From contig OX442321.1 in NCBI GenBank assembly GCA_949358305.1, positions 9,821,605 through 9,885,604 on the forward strand: a stretch of 64,000 nt of DNA. Reading direction: 5' to 3'. The notes beneath the pieces are model-generated. The model was not told the origin of the DNA, made no database searches, and saw only the letters and a program-made list of their open reading frames with translations. This DNA comes from Strigamia acuminata. Taxonomy: Eukaryota; Arthropoda; Chilopoda; Geophilomorpha; Linotaeniidae. Positions 46,131-57,800 of the stretch are shown here, in pieces (position 1 is the first letter of the stretch; each line of letters opens with the position of its first letter). A program made the translations under genes and the position numbers.

Positions 46131-47585
46131 CTAAAGTGCTGTCAAAGATTGCGCTTACGTGCTTCACTTAGCGAGTCCTTTTTCGGGTGGATTTGCACCT
46201 CATTCCGAGGAAGAATTGGCGCAATCTGGGGTTGAAGGAACCAAAGCTATTCTCCAAGCTTGTGCCGATTCCGGGACAGTCCGCCGAGTCGTTTTGACTA
46301 GTTCGACTGTTGCCATTCATGGTAAAATTGATTTTTTTTTTTTTAATAAAATAAAATTAATTAATTTTTTTTAAATTAGGCGACACAAATGTGGAGGATA
46401 AAGTATATTCCGAAAGTGATTGGAGCAACATTGACAACCAAACACACGATATTTATGTAAGGAGTAATGTTTTGCCTGAGAAAACCGCTTGGGATTTTGT
46501 TAAAGAACTCGAAGGTTTGATATTTAAATGTGTGCAATAATTTAATCAATCGATTAATGTGTGATTTGTTTTTAGAATCAAAGAAATTTGAATTGGCTGT
46601 TGTAAACCCATCTCTCGTTTTGGGTCCAGTTTTTAACGGCGAAGTTACAATTAGCACCGAGGTATAAAAGTGTGCAAATCATAAATTATTAATTTGATTT
46701 AATTTTTTGTTTTGAAATTCTAGATTGTGAAACGACTTTTGGAACGAAGTTTGCCGACTCCAAAAATCAACTTTTCTATTTGTGATGTCCGTGACGTTGC
46801 CATGGCACATTTCAAAGCCATGACGTTGCCGGACGCAGTAGGCGAGTGGAAAATTGAATGAATTGACGCAACAAAACAAATTTAACGCGTGAAATGTTTT
46901 ATTCTACAGACCATCGTCACATCGTATGCAGTGGCAACTTGTGGTACAAAGAAGTGGCGCAGATTTTGGCTAAAGAATTCAAACCTCAAGGTTACAATGT
47001 TCCCAGTATGAACTGTCCTTACGTTGCTTTGTGGGTGACCGGACTTTTCAATAAAAATGTGAAATCCGTTCTGCCGAGGGTCGGGAAGGAATTCAAGTTT
47101 GACAATTCTAGAGTACGTATTTGGTGATTGATTATTTTTTGCTTTGGATTTACATTTTTGTTTTGTTTATTTTTGTTAGATGAAGACCACTCTGGGTGTG
47201 GAACCGCATGAACTTTCAAACACAATTGTTGACATGGCTTATAGTTTGATAGAACACGGCGTGGTCAAAAAGACGAAAAAATACAAGGGACAAAAGAAGG
47301 ACGGAACAGGTAAAAAATGATTTTTTTTTAAATCGTTGTTTAGAGTTTTATTGATTTTATGATTTGATTTTAGCTCCCACTGAAGAAGGTGATGTGATTA
47401 TTGAAACTGGTGGCGATGATAAACCAACTGAAGCCGAAGACGACGTCGAGGAGTTAAAAAAGGCGGTGAAAATTGAAGATGGAGACGAACAGGGAAAAGG
47501 AGATCATGTCGAGAGTGCAAAGTTGGAAGAAGAAAAGGCCGAAACGGAAGGAAAAGTTGATGAAGTTGCCACGGGAGAGAAATAA
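44909..47585 (+). CDS. Dihydroflavonol-4-reductase-like extended SDR, catalytic Lys replaced
   Basis: NAD(P)-dependent extended short-chain dehydrogenase (cinnamoyl-CoA/dihydroflavonol reductase group); animal substrates are mostly unknown. Exons: 44909-44933, 45857-46058, 46137-46321, 46380-46514, 46576-46661, 46724-46841, 46910-47112, 47180-47309, 47374-47585. The CDS is 1296 nt, 431 aa. The Rossmann motif TGASGFVG is at residues 13-20, then HLASPF and VVLTSSTVAIHG. The active-site motif, normally YxxxK, reads Y163-VRS-N167 (codon AAT, 46466-46468). Intron 6 (46842-46909) needs a GC donor (GTAG|GCGAGT) to keep frame; both nearby GT sites break it. The last exon adds a Lys/Glu-rich acidic tail of about 70 residues not usual for the ~340-aa family. 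Intron 1 is 923 nt. The gene is probably expressed, since the frame is intact throughout. Confidence 0.9.
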
Positions 47586-49699
47586 CGTGTAGTTAATTAA
47601 AAGGGAAAATGAGTTGTTGTTTTTTTAAAAGAAAAGGGAGGGAAATATCTTTCACATTGCTTTGAGATGAATTAAATTAAACTGAATTAATACTATATCC
47701 ATGCTTTAATTTTTTTGAATGTATTTTTTTTTTTACTAAAAATAATAATAATAATAATATTTTTTATTTTTCTTTTGGTTTAAAAAAATGAAATACAAGC
47801 TTTTTTTTTTCTTCAGAAAAATGTTCTTTCCATGTCATATATGTGATTGTTGCTAACACAGCTGAGACCAAATATTCTCATCTTTAAAAAAAATGCTTTG
47901 CCCTGAATTAAAAAGGAAAAAGGGTTTTACCATAATGGTTAAAGAAAAAAAATAATTTTAATGTTAAAAATTTTAATGTCAGATTGTTTCTAAATGAGTT
48001 ATAAAGGGGTAAGGAAATTAATGTAATGGTAAACTGACAGTTTGTTGAGATGAATTGCAAAAAATGCTCATTTTTCATAGTAAAAAAGGGTCCAGGGTCC
48101 ATTTAGTGTTAGATTTTGGATGAGAGAGTTTTTTTAAGTCGACAGAAATGAAAATAAAAGAATTTTAAATAGAAAAATGTGTGGGGATTTGGGGATAAAT
48201 TATTTTTAAAACTGCTGATAGTCCGAGGTTTTTTATTGTAATTTTTTGATTTTTGCTCATATCGATTTTGTTTGATTTCTAAAAAAAAAGAAAATATATA
48301 TATATCATTTTTGAAATGCAGTAAAATTCGGATTGTGGATTTATTCCATTTCAGAACAACTTGTATATATATTTTTTTTTAAAAATTTCATTCCACGGCT
48401 GTGAAAAATCGAAACTTTCTAACAAAATATTTTTTAATTTTAAAATTGCATGTTTTTTACGCTCAACGTGGAAATTAATATCAAAGTGAAATTATTAAAC
48501 TAAATAAAAATGCAAGAAAAAAAGAAAGAAATGCTTTGAACTTAACGCCAAAAGTCAAAACAGCATAATTTTGCTTTTGACTTGATTTTATCTTTTATTT
48601 TTATTTTATGAATTGATAAAAATATTTTTTTCGTATGGCTATTTTTCTACTTTTATATGTACTAAGCAGCAAAAACTTTTATAATGTGTAGATCACATTT
48701 TAGGCCTGCAAAACCTTTAGATTTTTAACGGCCGTTTTGGACTTCAGCCTTTTTTATGCCGGGGTAAAAGCAGTTTGTGAAAAATTAAAAAAATACTCAA
48801 AAAGAACAAAAAAAATACTGTCGATGAAAAGATTGTTGTAAAATATTCTGGGTAATGTTTTTACTAACTTATTAAATTTACATTTGGCCCTCGAAATTTC
48901 ATGTCTACGCTTGGCTGAAATTTGTGGTGCTCACACACATTTTAGGAGTTACTCGTCGTTCTAGTCGCTGCTGTATTTTAACACAATGTGTGATCATCTA
49001 TATCTTTTTTGAAATTTAAATTATTAGTATGCTTGTGATATTTGTCAAAGTGACCAAATATGTATTTGAAGCCCAATAAAAATGCAGTTTTTGTCTTGTG
49101 TACTAAAGAAATATCCTTGCAGATTCATTTACATCATGAGGAAACAAAAAAAATTACTCAAATTACTGTAATCGTCAAGAGGAAACTATGTATTAAATTA
49201 TGCAACGGTCAAGGTCAAATTCAATAATTCCTCGCTAGATGGCGCGAGGATACTGGAAATAGGTGTTCGCAAAGTTCAAGTGAAATTAAATCAGCTGACC
49301 CTTTACTTCAAGGGGAAGTAGGTGGGTGAGAACTTAAAATGAACTATCTTGATGTCTGTATTGACAATTGGTGTAGTTTGCTCGGCTGAATTAATGACAA
49401 ATTATCTTATCTTCAAATCAGGGCGTCACTGTCTAACGTTTAACGTCGAGGCCGGACTTTACTAACAATTAGCACCGTAAGTAGTAATAGTGCTTTTAAT
49501 TACTCAATAAAAATAAAATTAAGTCCTAGTTAGAATTGAAGCATTTCGTTTGTATATTTACTCAAAGTTTTAAAATACTTTGCTTTACAACTCGGACTTT
49601 TAGAGCTTGCCAAATGCATTATGTAACTTTTTATTCGAGTGAATTAATTTTTTGTTACTATTTTGTATCTAGGTTTGGGTGCACTTTAGACGTTTAAGG
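47586..49699. other. Spacer between the SDR and acyltransferase genes
   Basis: AT-rich, with poly-T and poly-A runs and (AAT)n near 47740. No coding sequence was recognised. An acceptor-like TATCTAG at 49667-49673 precedes the next start codon by 26 nt, so the acyltransferase probably has an untranslated first exon somewhere in 49,300-49,480. Confidence 0.5.
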
Positions 49700-51313
49700 A
49701 TGGATTTTATGGGTGTTAAGTTTGCTCCATTAAATATTCCTTTGGAGAGACGGTTGCAGACTGCAGTTGTTCTCTACTTTGTCACTAGCTTTATATTTTT
49801 CGGGCTTTTTGGATTATTTTTGGCATGTTTGCTTCTTTTCACGAGGTTTTACTGGATTGCTTTTCTCTATGGTATTTGGTACTGGCTCGATCGTCACCAA
49901 CCTAGTAGAGGTGGTAGAAGGTAAAAAAAAAACAATTAAATTCGAAATTAATAGAAATTAATAAAATCAACACATTGATTTTTCCGATTTAAAAACGTTG
50001 GGTGAGGCACGTAATTTCTTAGAATCACATTTCCTAAAAGCGATAAAATGAGGTTTTTGCTCTCGGTCTTACTTCACTTTCCCGTATTCCAGTATACTTG
50101 TTAATATGATTTTTGGTTCAATTGTATTCACAACTATACTGGAATTAGTTGTTTTATAATTTTAATGATCTTTTGAAATGCTTTTTAAAATAAACATCTG
50201 CTATCATACTAATGATAACACTGTTTGTATTGTTGTTACATTTTATTTATGGAATAATAAATTGTAATCTTTATTAAATTATTATTTTTTGTTTGTAGGA
50301 TAAATTGGGTAAGAAAATGTGTAGCTTGGAAATACATGAGAGATTATTTTCCTGTCAAACTCATTAAAACGCACGAACTGGATCCCAGAAAAAACTATGT
50401 TTGCGGCTACCATCCGCACGGCGTATTCTGCGTGGGCGCATTTACAAATTTCGCGTCAGAAGCAACAGGATTTAGCCGCATATTCCCTAAAATAAAATCA
50501 TTTATTCTCACGCTCAATATCCAATTTTCATTCCCTTTTTACCGCGAGCTTATTTTATCACAAGGTAGGCTGTAAAAAAAAAATATATGTATATATATAT
50601 ATATATATATTATTACATAATTAATATTTATTTGTACATTTTATTACAGGCGTTGTGTCGGTTTCAAAAAAGAGTGTGGAATGGCTGCTCACTGCCGAAG
50701 GAACTGGAAATATGATCGTCATCGTGATCGGCGGTGCGAAAGAAGCTTTAGATGCTCATCCAGGACTCGTGCGACTTACATTGGGCAAAAGAAAAGGATT
50801 TGTCCGTCTAGCTATCAATCATGGGTATTTTATTTGCATTTATTTTTGTAGATTTGGCTGTTTTGGTTGAAGTTTTCCGTGTTTATTTCAGAGCTTCACT
50901 CATTCCAATTTTTGCTTTCGGCGAAAACGAACTCTTCAAGCAAGTACAAAACCCAGAAGGATCGAGACTCAGGCAGTTTCAAAACTTTATGACAAAATTA
51001 ATTGGATTTTCACCGCCAATTTTTCACGGACGAGGCGTTTTTCAATATAGGTTCGGATACATGCCGTTCAGGAACCCCGTTAATGTTGTGGGTGAGTAAT
51101 TTTTGTTCATTATTTTACTCAATTTTCGTTATTTATTTATTTTTTATTTAATTGAAAGTTGGGAAACCGATTGATCTGGTAAAAGATTCGAATCCAAGCA
51201 AGGAACTTGTTGATCACTACCACCAACTTTACATTAAAGCTCTGAAAGAGTTATTCGATGAACACAAGAAAAACTATGACAATTACAATGACGTCGAATT
51301 AGAGATAATTTAG
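49700..51313 (+). CDS. MOGAT/DGAT2-family acylglycerol acyltransferase
   Basis: ER-membrane enzyme transferring acyl-CoA onto mono- or diacylglycerol in triacylglycerol synthesis. Five exons: 49700-49920, 50299-50564, 50650-50824, 50892-51091, 51159-51313. The CDS is 1017 nt, 338 aa (MOGAT2 about 334, DGAT2 about 388). The N-terminal FAPLNIPLERRLQT precedes a hydrophobic hairpin (about residues 25-60). The catalytic HPHG motif is at residues 112-115 (GYHPHGVF). Further marks are WKYMRDYFP, LDPRKNY, VIGGAKEALDA, RKGFVRLAINHGA, FGENELF and FHGRGVFQY. Overall it is closer to MOGAT2 than DGAT2 by length and N-terminus, but arthropod members often act on both substrates, so no finer name is given. 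ATG at 49709 is an alternative start that would match the human MOGAT2 N-terminus more closely. Confidence 0.95.
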
Positions 51314-51782
51314 AAGCGTGCAAACTTTAAAAGTTTGTAATTTCTTTTTCTTTTGAAGAGAAAAATAACAGAGTAATATATTTTTTATTGATTTAATAAT
51401 TTTTGTGATAAAAATGTTTCTATAATTTACAAACCGCATTCTTTAAATGCAATGCTGCCATCTGTGAATCGTAATACGAACGACTATCCCCGGCTCAATA
51501 ATCTATCCGAAGACCAACACCGAGCGTTTGATTTTCTATCTTTTCAAGTTGTTTCTAGTCTTTTGTATTAAAAATGTCAAATTAAAGATATTTCCAATTA
51601 AGATCAGCCTCATTTTAAGCGCAATTTAAAAGCGAGCAAATTTAATTCACGAATAAACGTACGCCAGCTGCAACGGGTATCGGTCTGCGGCTACCCAACC
51701 CCCATCTAACGCGTGATGGTGGCAATCAGGTAAACATGGGTAGCAGAAGAAGCGAGCGATGCTGGCGAGATTAGCATGAAAA

Positions 51783-51894
51783 ATGATGTCGCATGGGCGC
51801 GTGGCGGTATGGATATTTCTGCTGGCTTTATACGGGACGACTACAGCCAACTTGAACCTCTTTATTAGTCCCGCCGAAGTGAAGAAGCTGCTCG
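51783..51894 (+). CDS. RYK: RYK/Derailed-like Wnt receptor, first coding exon (partial)
   Basis: One exon of 37 codons plus one base, starting with two in-frame ATGs and ending CTCG|GTGAGT. It encodes a hydrophobic signal peptide (VAVWIFLLALYG) followed by NLNLFISPAEVKKLLG. That closely matches the opening of the WIF domain in RYK/Derailed proteins (SLYLSEDEVRRLIG in human). RYK is a Wnt-binding receptor with a catalytically dead kinase domain, used in axon guidance. No further WIF, transmembrane or kinase exon was found downstream, so the first intron seems to exceed 12 kb and leave the window. The call rests on a short segment but its position and pattern are specific. Confidence 0.7.
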
Positions 51895-54800
51895 GTGAGT
51901 GTTTCGTTTGCCTTTTTTTCCTGTTTATTCTGCTACCTTCGTCAGGTCGCTGCTAAAGTGCTAAACATTTTCCCGCGATTTGAAACTTCCAGTAGCGAGT
52001 GAAATATATGATTTGTTGCGCTAAAAAAGAGCAAAAATAAAGTTAAAATATTTAATTTGCTTTTTTTAAAATTAATCCTAATATTATGATTTATATTTTT
52101 TGTACTTTTGAGGGAAATTGTGAGAAAATAGGAATTAATTCGAAGTGGATTTGAACGACTTTAAATTCGTTTTTATTATGATTCACTCATATAAATAAGA
52201 AATTATAATGTATTGTGTCCCAGTTGTTTCTACTTGGGGTGTGTTGAGCTGTCAGTTTTGAGTGAGTAATGGCTCATCTTGAAATGACAGACATTTTTCT
52301 CTTGCCTAAGGAAGTATCTTTAAAAAAAATAAAGCAAATAAACTAAACAAACTGTGCAAATATAAAAATAAAAAAAAATTAATAAATTAAAACATTTGTG
52401 GATTTTTTTTTTATATTTTCTTTTAAGGTAGTGTTACAGTAGCAGCTGGTTTGGGCCGACTGAATAATTAGATTGGGTCAACTGATGTTTGTTTTTTCTA
52501 TATTAGTATTCCGACACCAGTTGGCAGTTTGTTTAATTTGAAATTCTGTTAGCTTGTGTGACACCAGGTGTTTATTTATTTATTTACTTGTTTTTCCACC
52601 ATGTTTTTGCTGTTATTTCAACAAGAATTCACACCAATATTTTGGCATGTGCCAAAAATAAAGTGTCACTAACTCACACGCCATTTCTTCATAGAAATTG
52701 TAATTTTTTTTCCCCCCTTTAAAGATCAAAAGAAAAATATTAAAAAGTGTGAAAAGAAAAAATAAATGGAAATGATTTTCCCTTCCACTTCTTCTACGTG
52801 TAAAAAGATCTGCATTGGTGATGGAAAACAGGGACAAAAAAAAAAAACAAGAAAAGAAAAGAGGTATAGGAGTTAGTAAAAAGGGGGATGTAAAGTTGGG
52901 GGATAAGAGAGAGGGGGTACTGTCAATCTTGTTGTCAAGGAGACAAAGATTATAATTCACACTCACAGCTGCTGGAAGAAGAAATCAATAAAATTTACAG
53001 ATATTTCTTGAAACATCCATTACCACACTTTTATCTCATTTATTCAATCCCCTCTGGTGGCAGAAAAGTGATTTTTTTCTCTTTTTCTCCCTTCCTCTTT
53101 TCCCCTTTATAACTTTTGCATTTTATTTTATTGAAAACCCAAAAAAATTCAAAAAAATCCAAAAACTTCAAAAAAATAAAAAAAAAGCGTCTCGAGCCCC
53201 TAAAACTGTGACAACTGACCACTTTGCAATTTCACCCTTTGAATCGGTGTGTGAAGGGGTCCCTCCCTCGTCCTTTGAGTTGCAACTCCCCTTTTTTACC
53301 CCCTGCACATGGTCAGCTGCACAATGTCTCTTTCCCTCTTTCCTCCTTTCTTTGGCCACACCTCGGGCGAATATTGGGGGGTGCGCAAGTCCACTTGGAT
53401 GTCAAAAGGGCAGAGAGACAAATTTTTCCCGCGTTCGATTCAATCTCCTCGCATTTCCCCCTCACCGACGTCCATTTCTATAGCCGTCGGTGGAAAAACC
53501 ACATCTGTTTGTGATGTTGGGCCTAAACGCAGAATTAGGACTAACCTCTGTCTGCATACTGTCGTGGTATTTGTCGGGAAATAAGCCGAGAAATAAGCCG
53601 AAAACGTTGAGTTTTTGCTTGTTTTTGAGACGTTATTGATGGGGGAAGTGGAGCGTCGTTGATTTTTATCAGCGAAAACGCGAGAAACGGGAATAAAATT
53701 GGTTTTAATTTGCAACTTTTGCCGGATAATTGGCCTTCATGTAGTTATATCGGAAAACAATTATGAAATTCGCTTTTAATGGACGCCCATGATTTTCTCA
53801 TTAGGGTTATATTCAAAAGGCGAGAGCAGTTAAATGTTTTATTTATTACCTCGCTTCGCTCAACCGACCAATATGCAATGCTTGTAAATAAGAAAAATTA
53901 TTTCGCCCAAGATGCAGCTTTGCAGGCCTAATGAAGGCACTTTGTTTGAGTTTGCTCAAATGCACCGAAAACTCGGCTCATTATTCCCCCTGGCGGCGCT
54001 GAGTGGAATTTTTTCAAATTAAAAGGAATGTCACTCACAAAAAAAAAATCCACCCACCACCCCCTCGCCAACACTCCCTCGCTTGTCTCTTTCTCTTCAT
54101 CCACCCCACCATTCCTCTTTCCCTCGTCCCGAACGCCCATTCACCCAGGAAATTAAAATTTTTTTTTCTCTTTTTTTTCCTGCAGCCCATTTTGGTTAGG
54201 TGGGCAGAATAAATACCGATTGTTAAAATAAATTGAGTCGTACACAAAAATGGGGGGAGAAATAAGCGCCAGTCATTTGATTCACCGTTATTTCTAATGA
54301 TACAAAACTGGAAATGCAGTTTTGGATAAAAATATTTAATTGAAGAAAAATCATTTGTGCCACAGGTGGCCGGAGTATCAAGTAAGCTCAAGCTCAAACC
54401 TCGCTAAGTGTATATTTTACGGCTTGCTAGCTTGAAAAAGACGTCAATTCTAGAGTAAATAAATAGAGAAATAAACGTTTCGGGGGCATAATTCGATACA
54501 AGAAGTATTAGGGTGTGAAGTCGGGTGTAAAAATTTTCTAATGTTCCATTCCGCCGTATTAGAGGAGGAAATTCAATAAATCATTTGTTTTATGTCCGTG
54601 GGGGAATGCTGTGTGTTGCATCGATACAATATAACCGATTTCTATTTTTCTTTCCTTGAAAACATCAAGAATTGATGTAAAAGTTTAACGAGATTCAAAA
54701 TTGGCATCCGAGGGGACCGAAATTGGTTTAGCAACTTTAAAACGATGAATAATGGGCAAAGTAGAAGAAAAAAATGAAAATAATAAATCAAATGTGAAAA

Positions 54801-57800
54801 GAGCTATGAAAGAAAAGGGATAATTTGGGAGAGAAGAAAAAAAGTTAATTTTATTAGCCCCATATCATCTAAAAGGAAGTTATTTTCAAGTAAAAATGAT
54901 CCCCATGAAAGTGCAAGTACTCAACTCTTTGACCTCAACTTTTGATTTAGAGAAAAAAGTACTTAAGCTTTTTCCCTCTTCCCCCTCAACTCAATTGGGG
55001 GTGGAATTGAATGTAGGCTTGGAAGGGGGTGGTGAAATGCGAGGCCATTGGTGCATGACGGGATTGGATTTCTCTGTCCGGTGTATTTTTTTTTTTTTTT
55101 TGCTGGTGCCACCCACTCCTCAGATGTTGGTCAAAAGCCCATGTCCACAATGACCAGGAAAGAGCAAGGGAGCAATAGGCGCATCCATCATTTTCTTGGT
55201 GCCTTTGTTTTGGATGAAATGTTTTAGGGAGCAACTGGTAATTCCGGAAGCACCTAGCAATGATTAATGGCTGCTCCCCTTTCCTTAATGCTGGGAAGTT
55301 TGCTCTGGCGGACATGCTAGTTTCCGGAGGGATCTTCTGCCATTTTTCTCATGGCGCTCCTTGGGCAAAGAGTGTCTTAAAGTTAAAGGTTGGTTGGTGG
55401 TGGGGGAGTTAAATTGCCAACTTTACACCCACACCACAATATATTGGGCAAGTTGCCAGTGGGGAAAAGTTTTTTATGTTGTTGTTTGTGAGGATATTTG
55501 CCCAACTAGTTTGCTCTGTAGCAAGAAATGGGCGGAGCTGATTTGGTGTTAGTCAAAGTTTAAATGATGGCTTTAATGTTATTAGACGGGTTTTAGTGGA
55601 GGTTTTAGTGCACTGCATGTTTTTGCTTTCAATGCTTTGTGACGCCGCTCTCATCTCACTCTTGCAATTGGATTTTTCGACGCTTTTATGATTAAGATAA
55701 TTGCTGGCATATTTTTCTTTTTGCGTAAAGGTTTCAACACAAGTTGATTGTGAATACAAGCCAAACCAAAATTGCGTTCAATACCAGAAGTCGAGCGATT
55801 AATCTGCGGGAAACATAGCGAACAAACTAAAGTTAAATTATGTTGAATACCAGAAGTCGAGCAGTGGTGTAGAATTTCTTAATGGAATTGAATGTTGTTT
55901 GTTTGGTTGTTGATTGGATGTTGTTTTTTTCTCTGGTGGGTTTAGTTACTTTAATATTTAATTAGAGCTGCAGTGTATTTTCAAAATTGGTGCTTAGAGA
56001 CCCTTAAATGATATCACTAATGAGTATAATGGGAAATCTTACTAACTAGCACTGTGAGGCTTTTTATTTGTTTTGTACTGAGGTACAATAATGATTTCTC
56101 TGGAGGTTGTTTGTTGTATTGACTAATCTAGCAAATGCTCCTTTTTACACTCACATTTGCAACATTTATCACTTGGAACAAAGGTTAATGCACAAGCAGA
56201 ACTTGCAAGACATGTCCATTCCTGAAAGTTTAATGAATTTGTGGAAAAGATTAAAGAATGCTTTCGTGTTGTGCACTGCATAGCTTCACACATGCATTAT
56301 AAACTGACACAATAAAAAGCATAGGTTAGCACGGTTTCATGGGCTTTTTGGACGCTCGAATTCAACTTTAAGCGTTTAAAATAGAATTTTCGAATTTTTC
56401 ACATTCCATCGGTGTGAGGTCTTTCTTCCATTTACGATTCGTTTAATGCGTGCCAAGTGGGAGGGAAACTTTGGTCACTTTCCTGGAAATGTGCAATTTG
56501 CAAACAAACATACCAGGCTATCAGTTTTAGACTTTTAGTCTTCGAGGAACAGCTATGCTTTTAGATTTTGTCGCCACAATAACAATTCCAAACTGAACTG
56601 CACCTAACCTGGGGCTGGCAAGCAAGTACAGTAACCACTCTAGCTCCGAGGTCAGTGGTCCTATTTGAGACAATATTTATTTTTCTTGTTTGTAAAGGCT
56701 GCGACACAAAACGAAAGATAATGATGTCACAGGATTCTCCAATGCAAGAGCACTCAATGAAGTAAAATAGAAGCATCTTGTCATTGAATTTACATTTGGA
56801 ACGTGTACAGTAAGCAAACAACGTACATGCAACAGCTAAAAGTGCAATATTAATGACAATACAAAATAATAGTGTTTTGCCAGAGGTTTACAAGGTTATG
56901 GGGCTTTAAATTAAGGCTATACAAGCTGAATTTCACGTGGAAAGAGAGTCTCGCTTGATGGAAAAAGAAGATTACGGCTTGAGCCTGACGACGTTGTCAG
57001 TTGTCAATGGCGAAGGGGCCTCTATAACAGGTCAAGCTTTAGGGCCTTAAAAATGTAGATCCGCTTCCTAGTCTGGTAGAATTTGCTGTTTAATGACATG
57101 CCGCTAAAAGCACGGCAAATACTGTAATTGTATTTTAAAAGTGATGATGTAAAAAATTATACTTCCAGCATCTGGGCGGTTTTCAAGTTTCGGTTTTCCG
57201 AGACGAGGTCAGAAGGTCCCGAGACGAGATCTCGTACGAGACCGAGACGCGCTATCAGGCAGGCTTTTGAAAGGAATGTAAAGTCAACGTTAAAGGTCTT
57301 AACTGTTACGAGAAACAATAAAAAACGTACAAATCATGTTACGGCTTGTAATAAAATCTCGTTTTGCCGAGACCGAGATCCTGAGACTAAAAAAACCGAG
57401 ATCTCCGAAACCGAGATTTCGAGACGAGCGGGATCTGGAAGTGTAGTAAAAAATGTGATATGTCTGGCGTTTGTAATCAAATATCCTATTATTGCTGGAA
57501 AGTGACTACAATACGGTAGTAATTGCATACTATTAGGTCAGAAGAGTGTTTGCACTGCAGGATTTTATGGCGTTCAACTGCTTTGGTCAGCTGAGCAAAC
57601 ATTGGAGCTTGGAAAACTGTCGAAAAGCCCCTAAAGTTAATTATTAGCTATAGTACACACATTTTGGAGTTTTCCCATCAACACTTCCGCTAGGGTTAAC
57701 ACATCTTTGCACCATTCATCTATTAAGATTGGCAATTAAGAGTTTGTTTGACTCCGTATGTCTTTCAACTGATTTTAAATTTGATTTTTTTTCTTCTTCT

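Noticed and set aside
53208-53715. Overlapping frames of about 91-96 codons in a pyrimidine-rich patch
   Set aside because: All three plus frames and one minus frame are open because the strand bias removes stops; no recognisable protein.
55781-55865. Duplicated phrase AATACCAGAAGTCGAGC as a tRNA-like or CRISPR-like repeat
   Set aside because: Only two copies, no clover-leaf folding, and the genome is eukaryotic.
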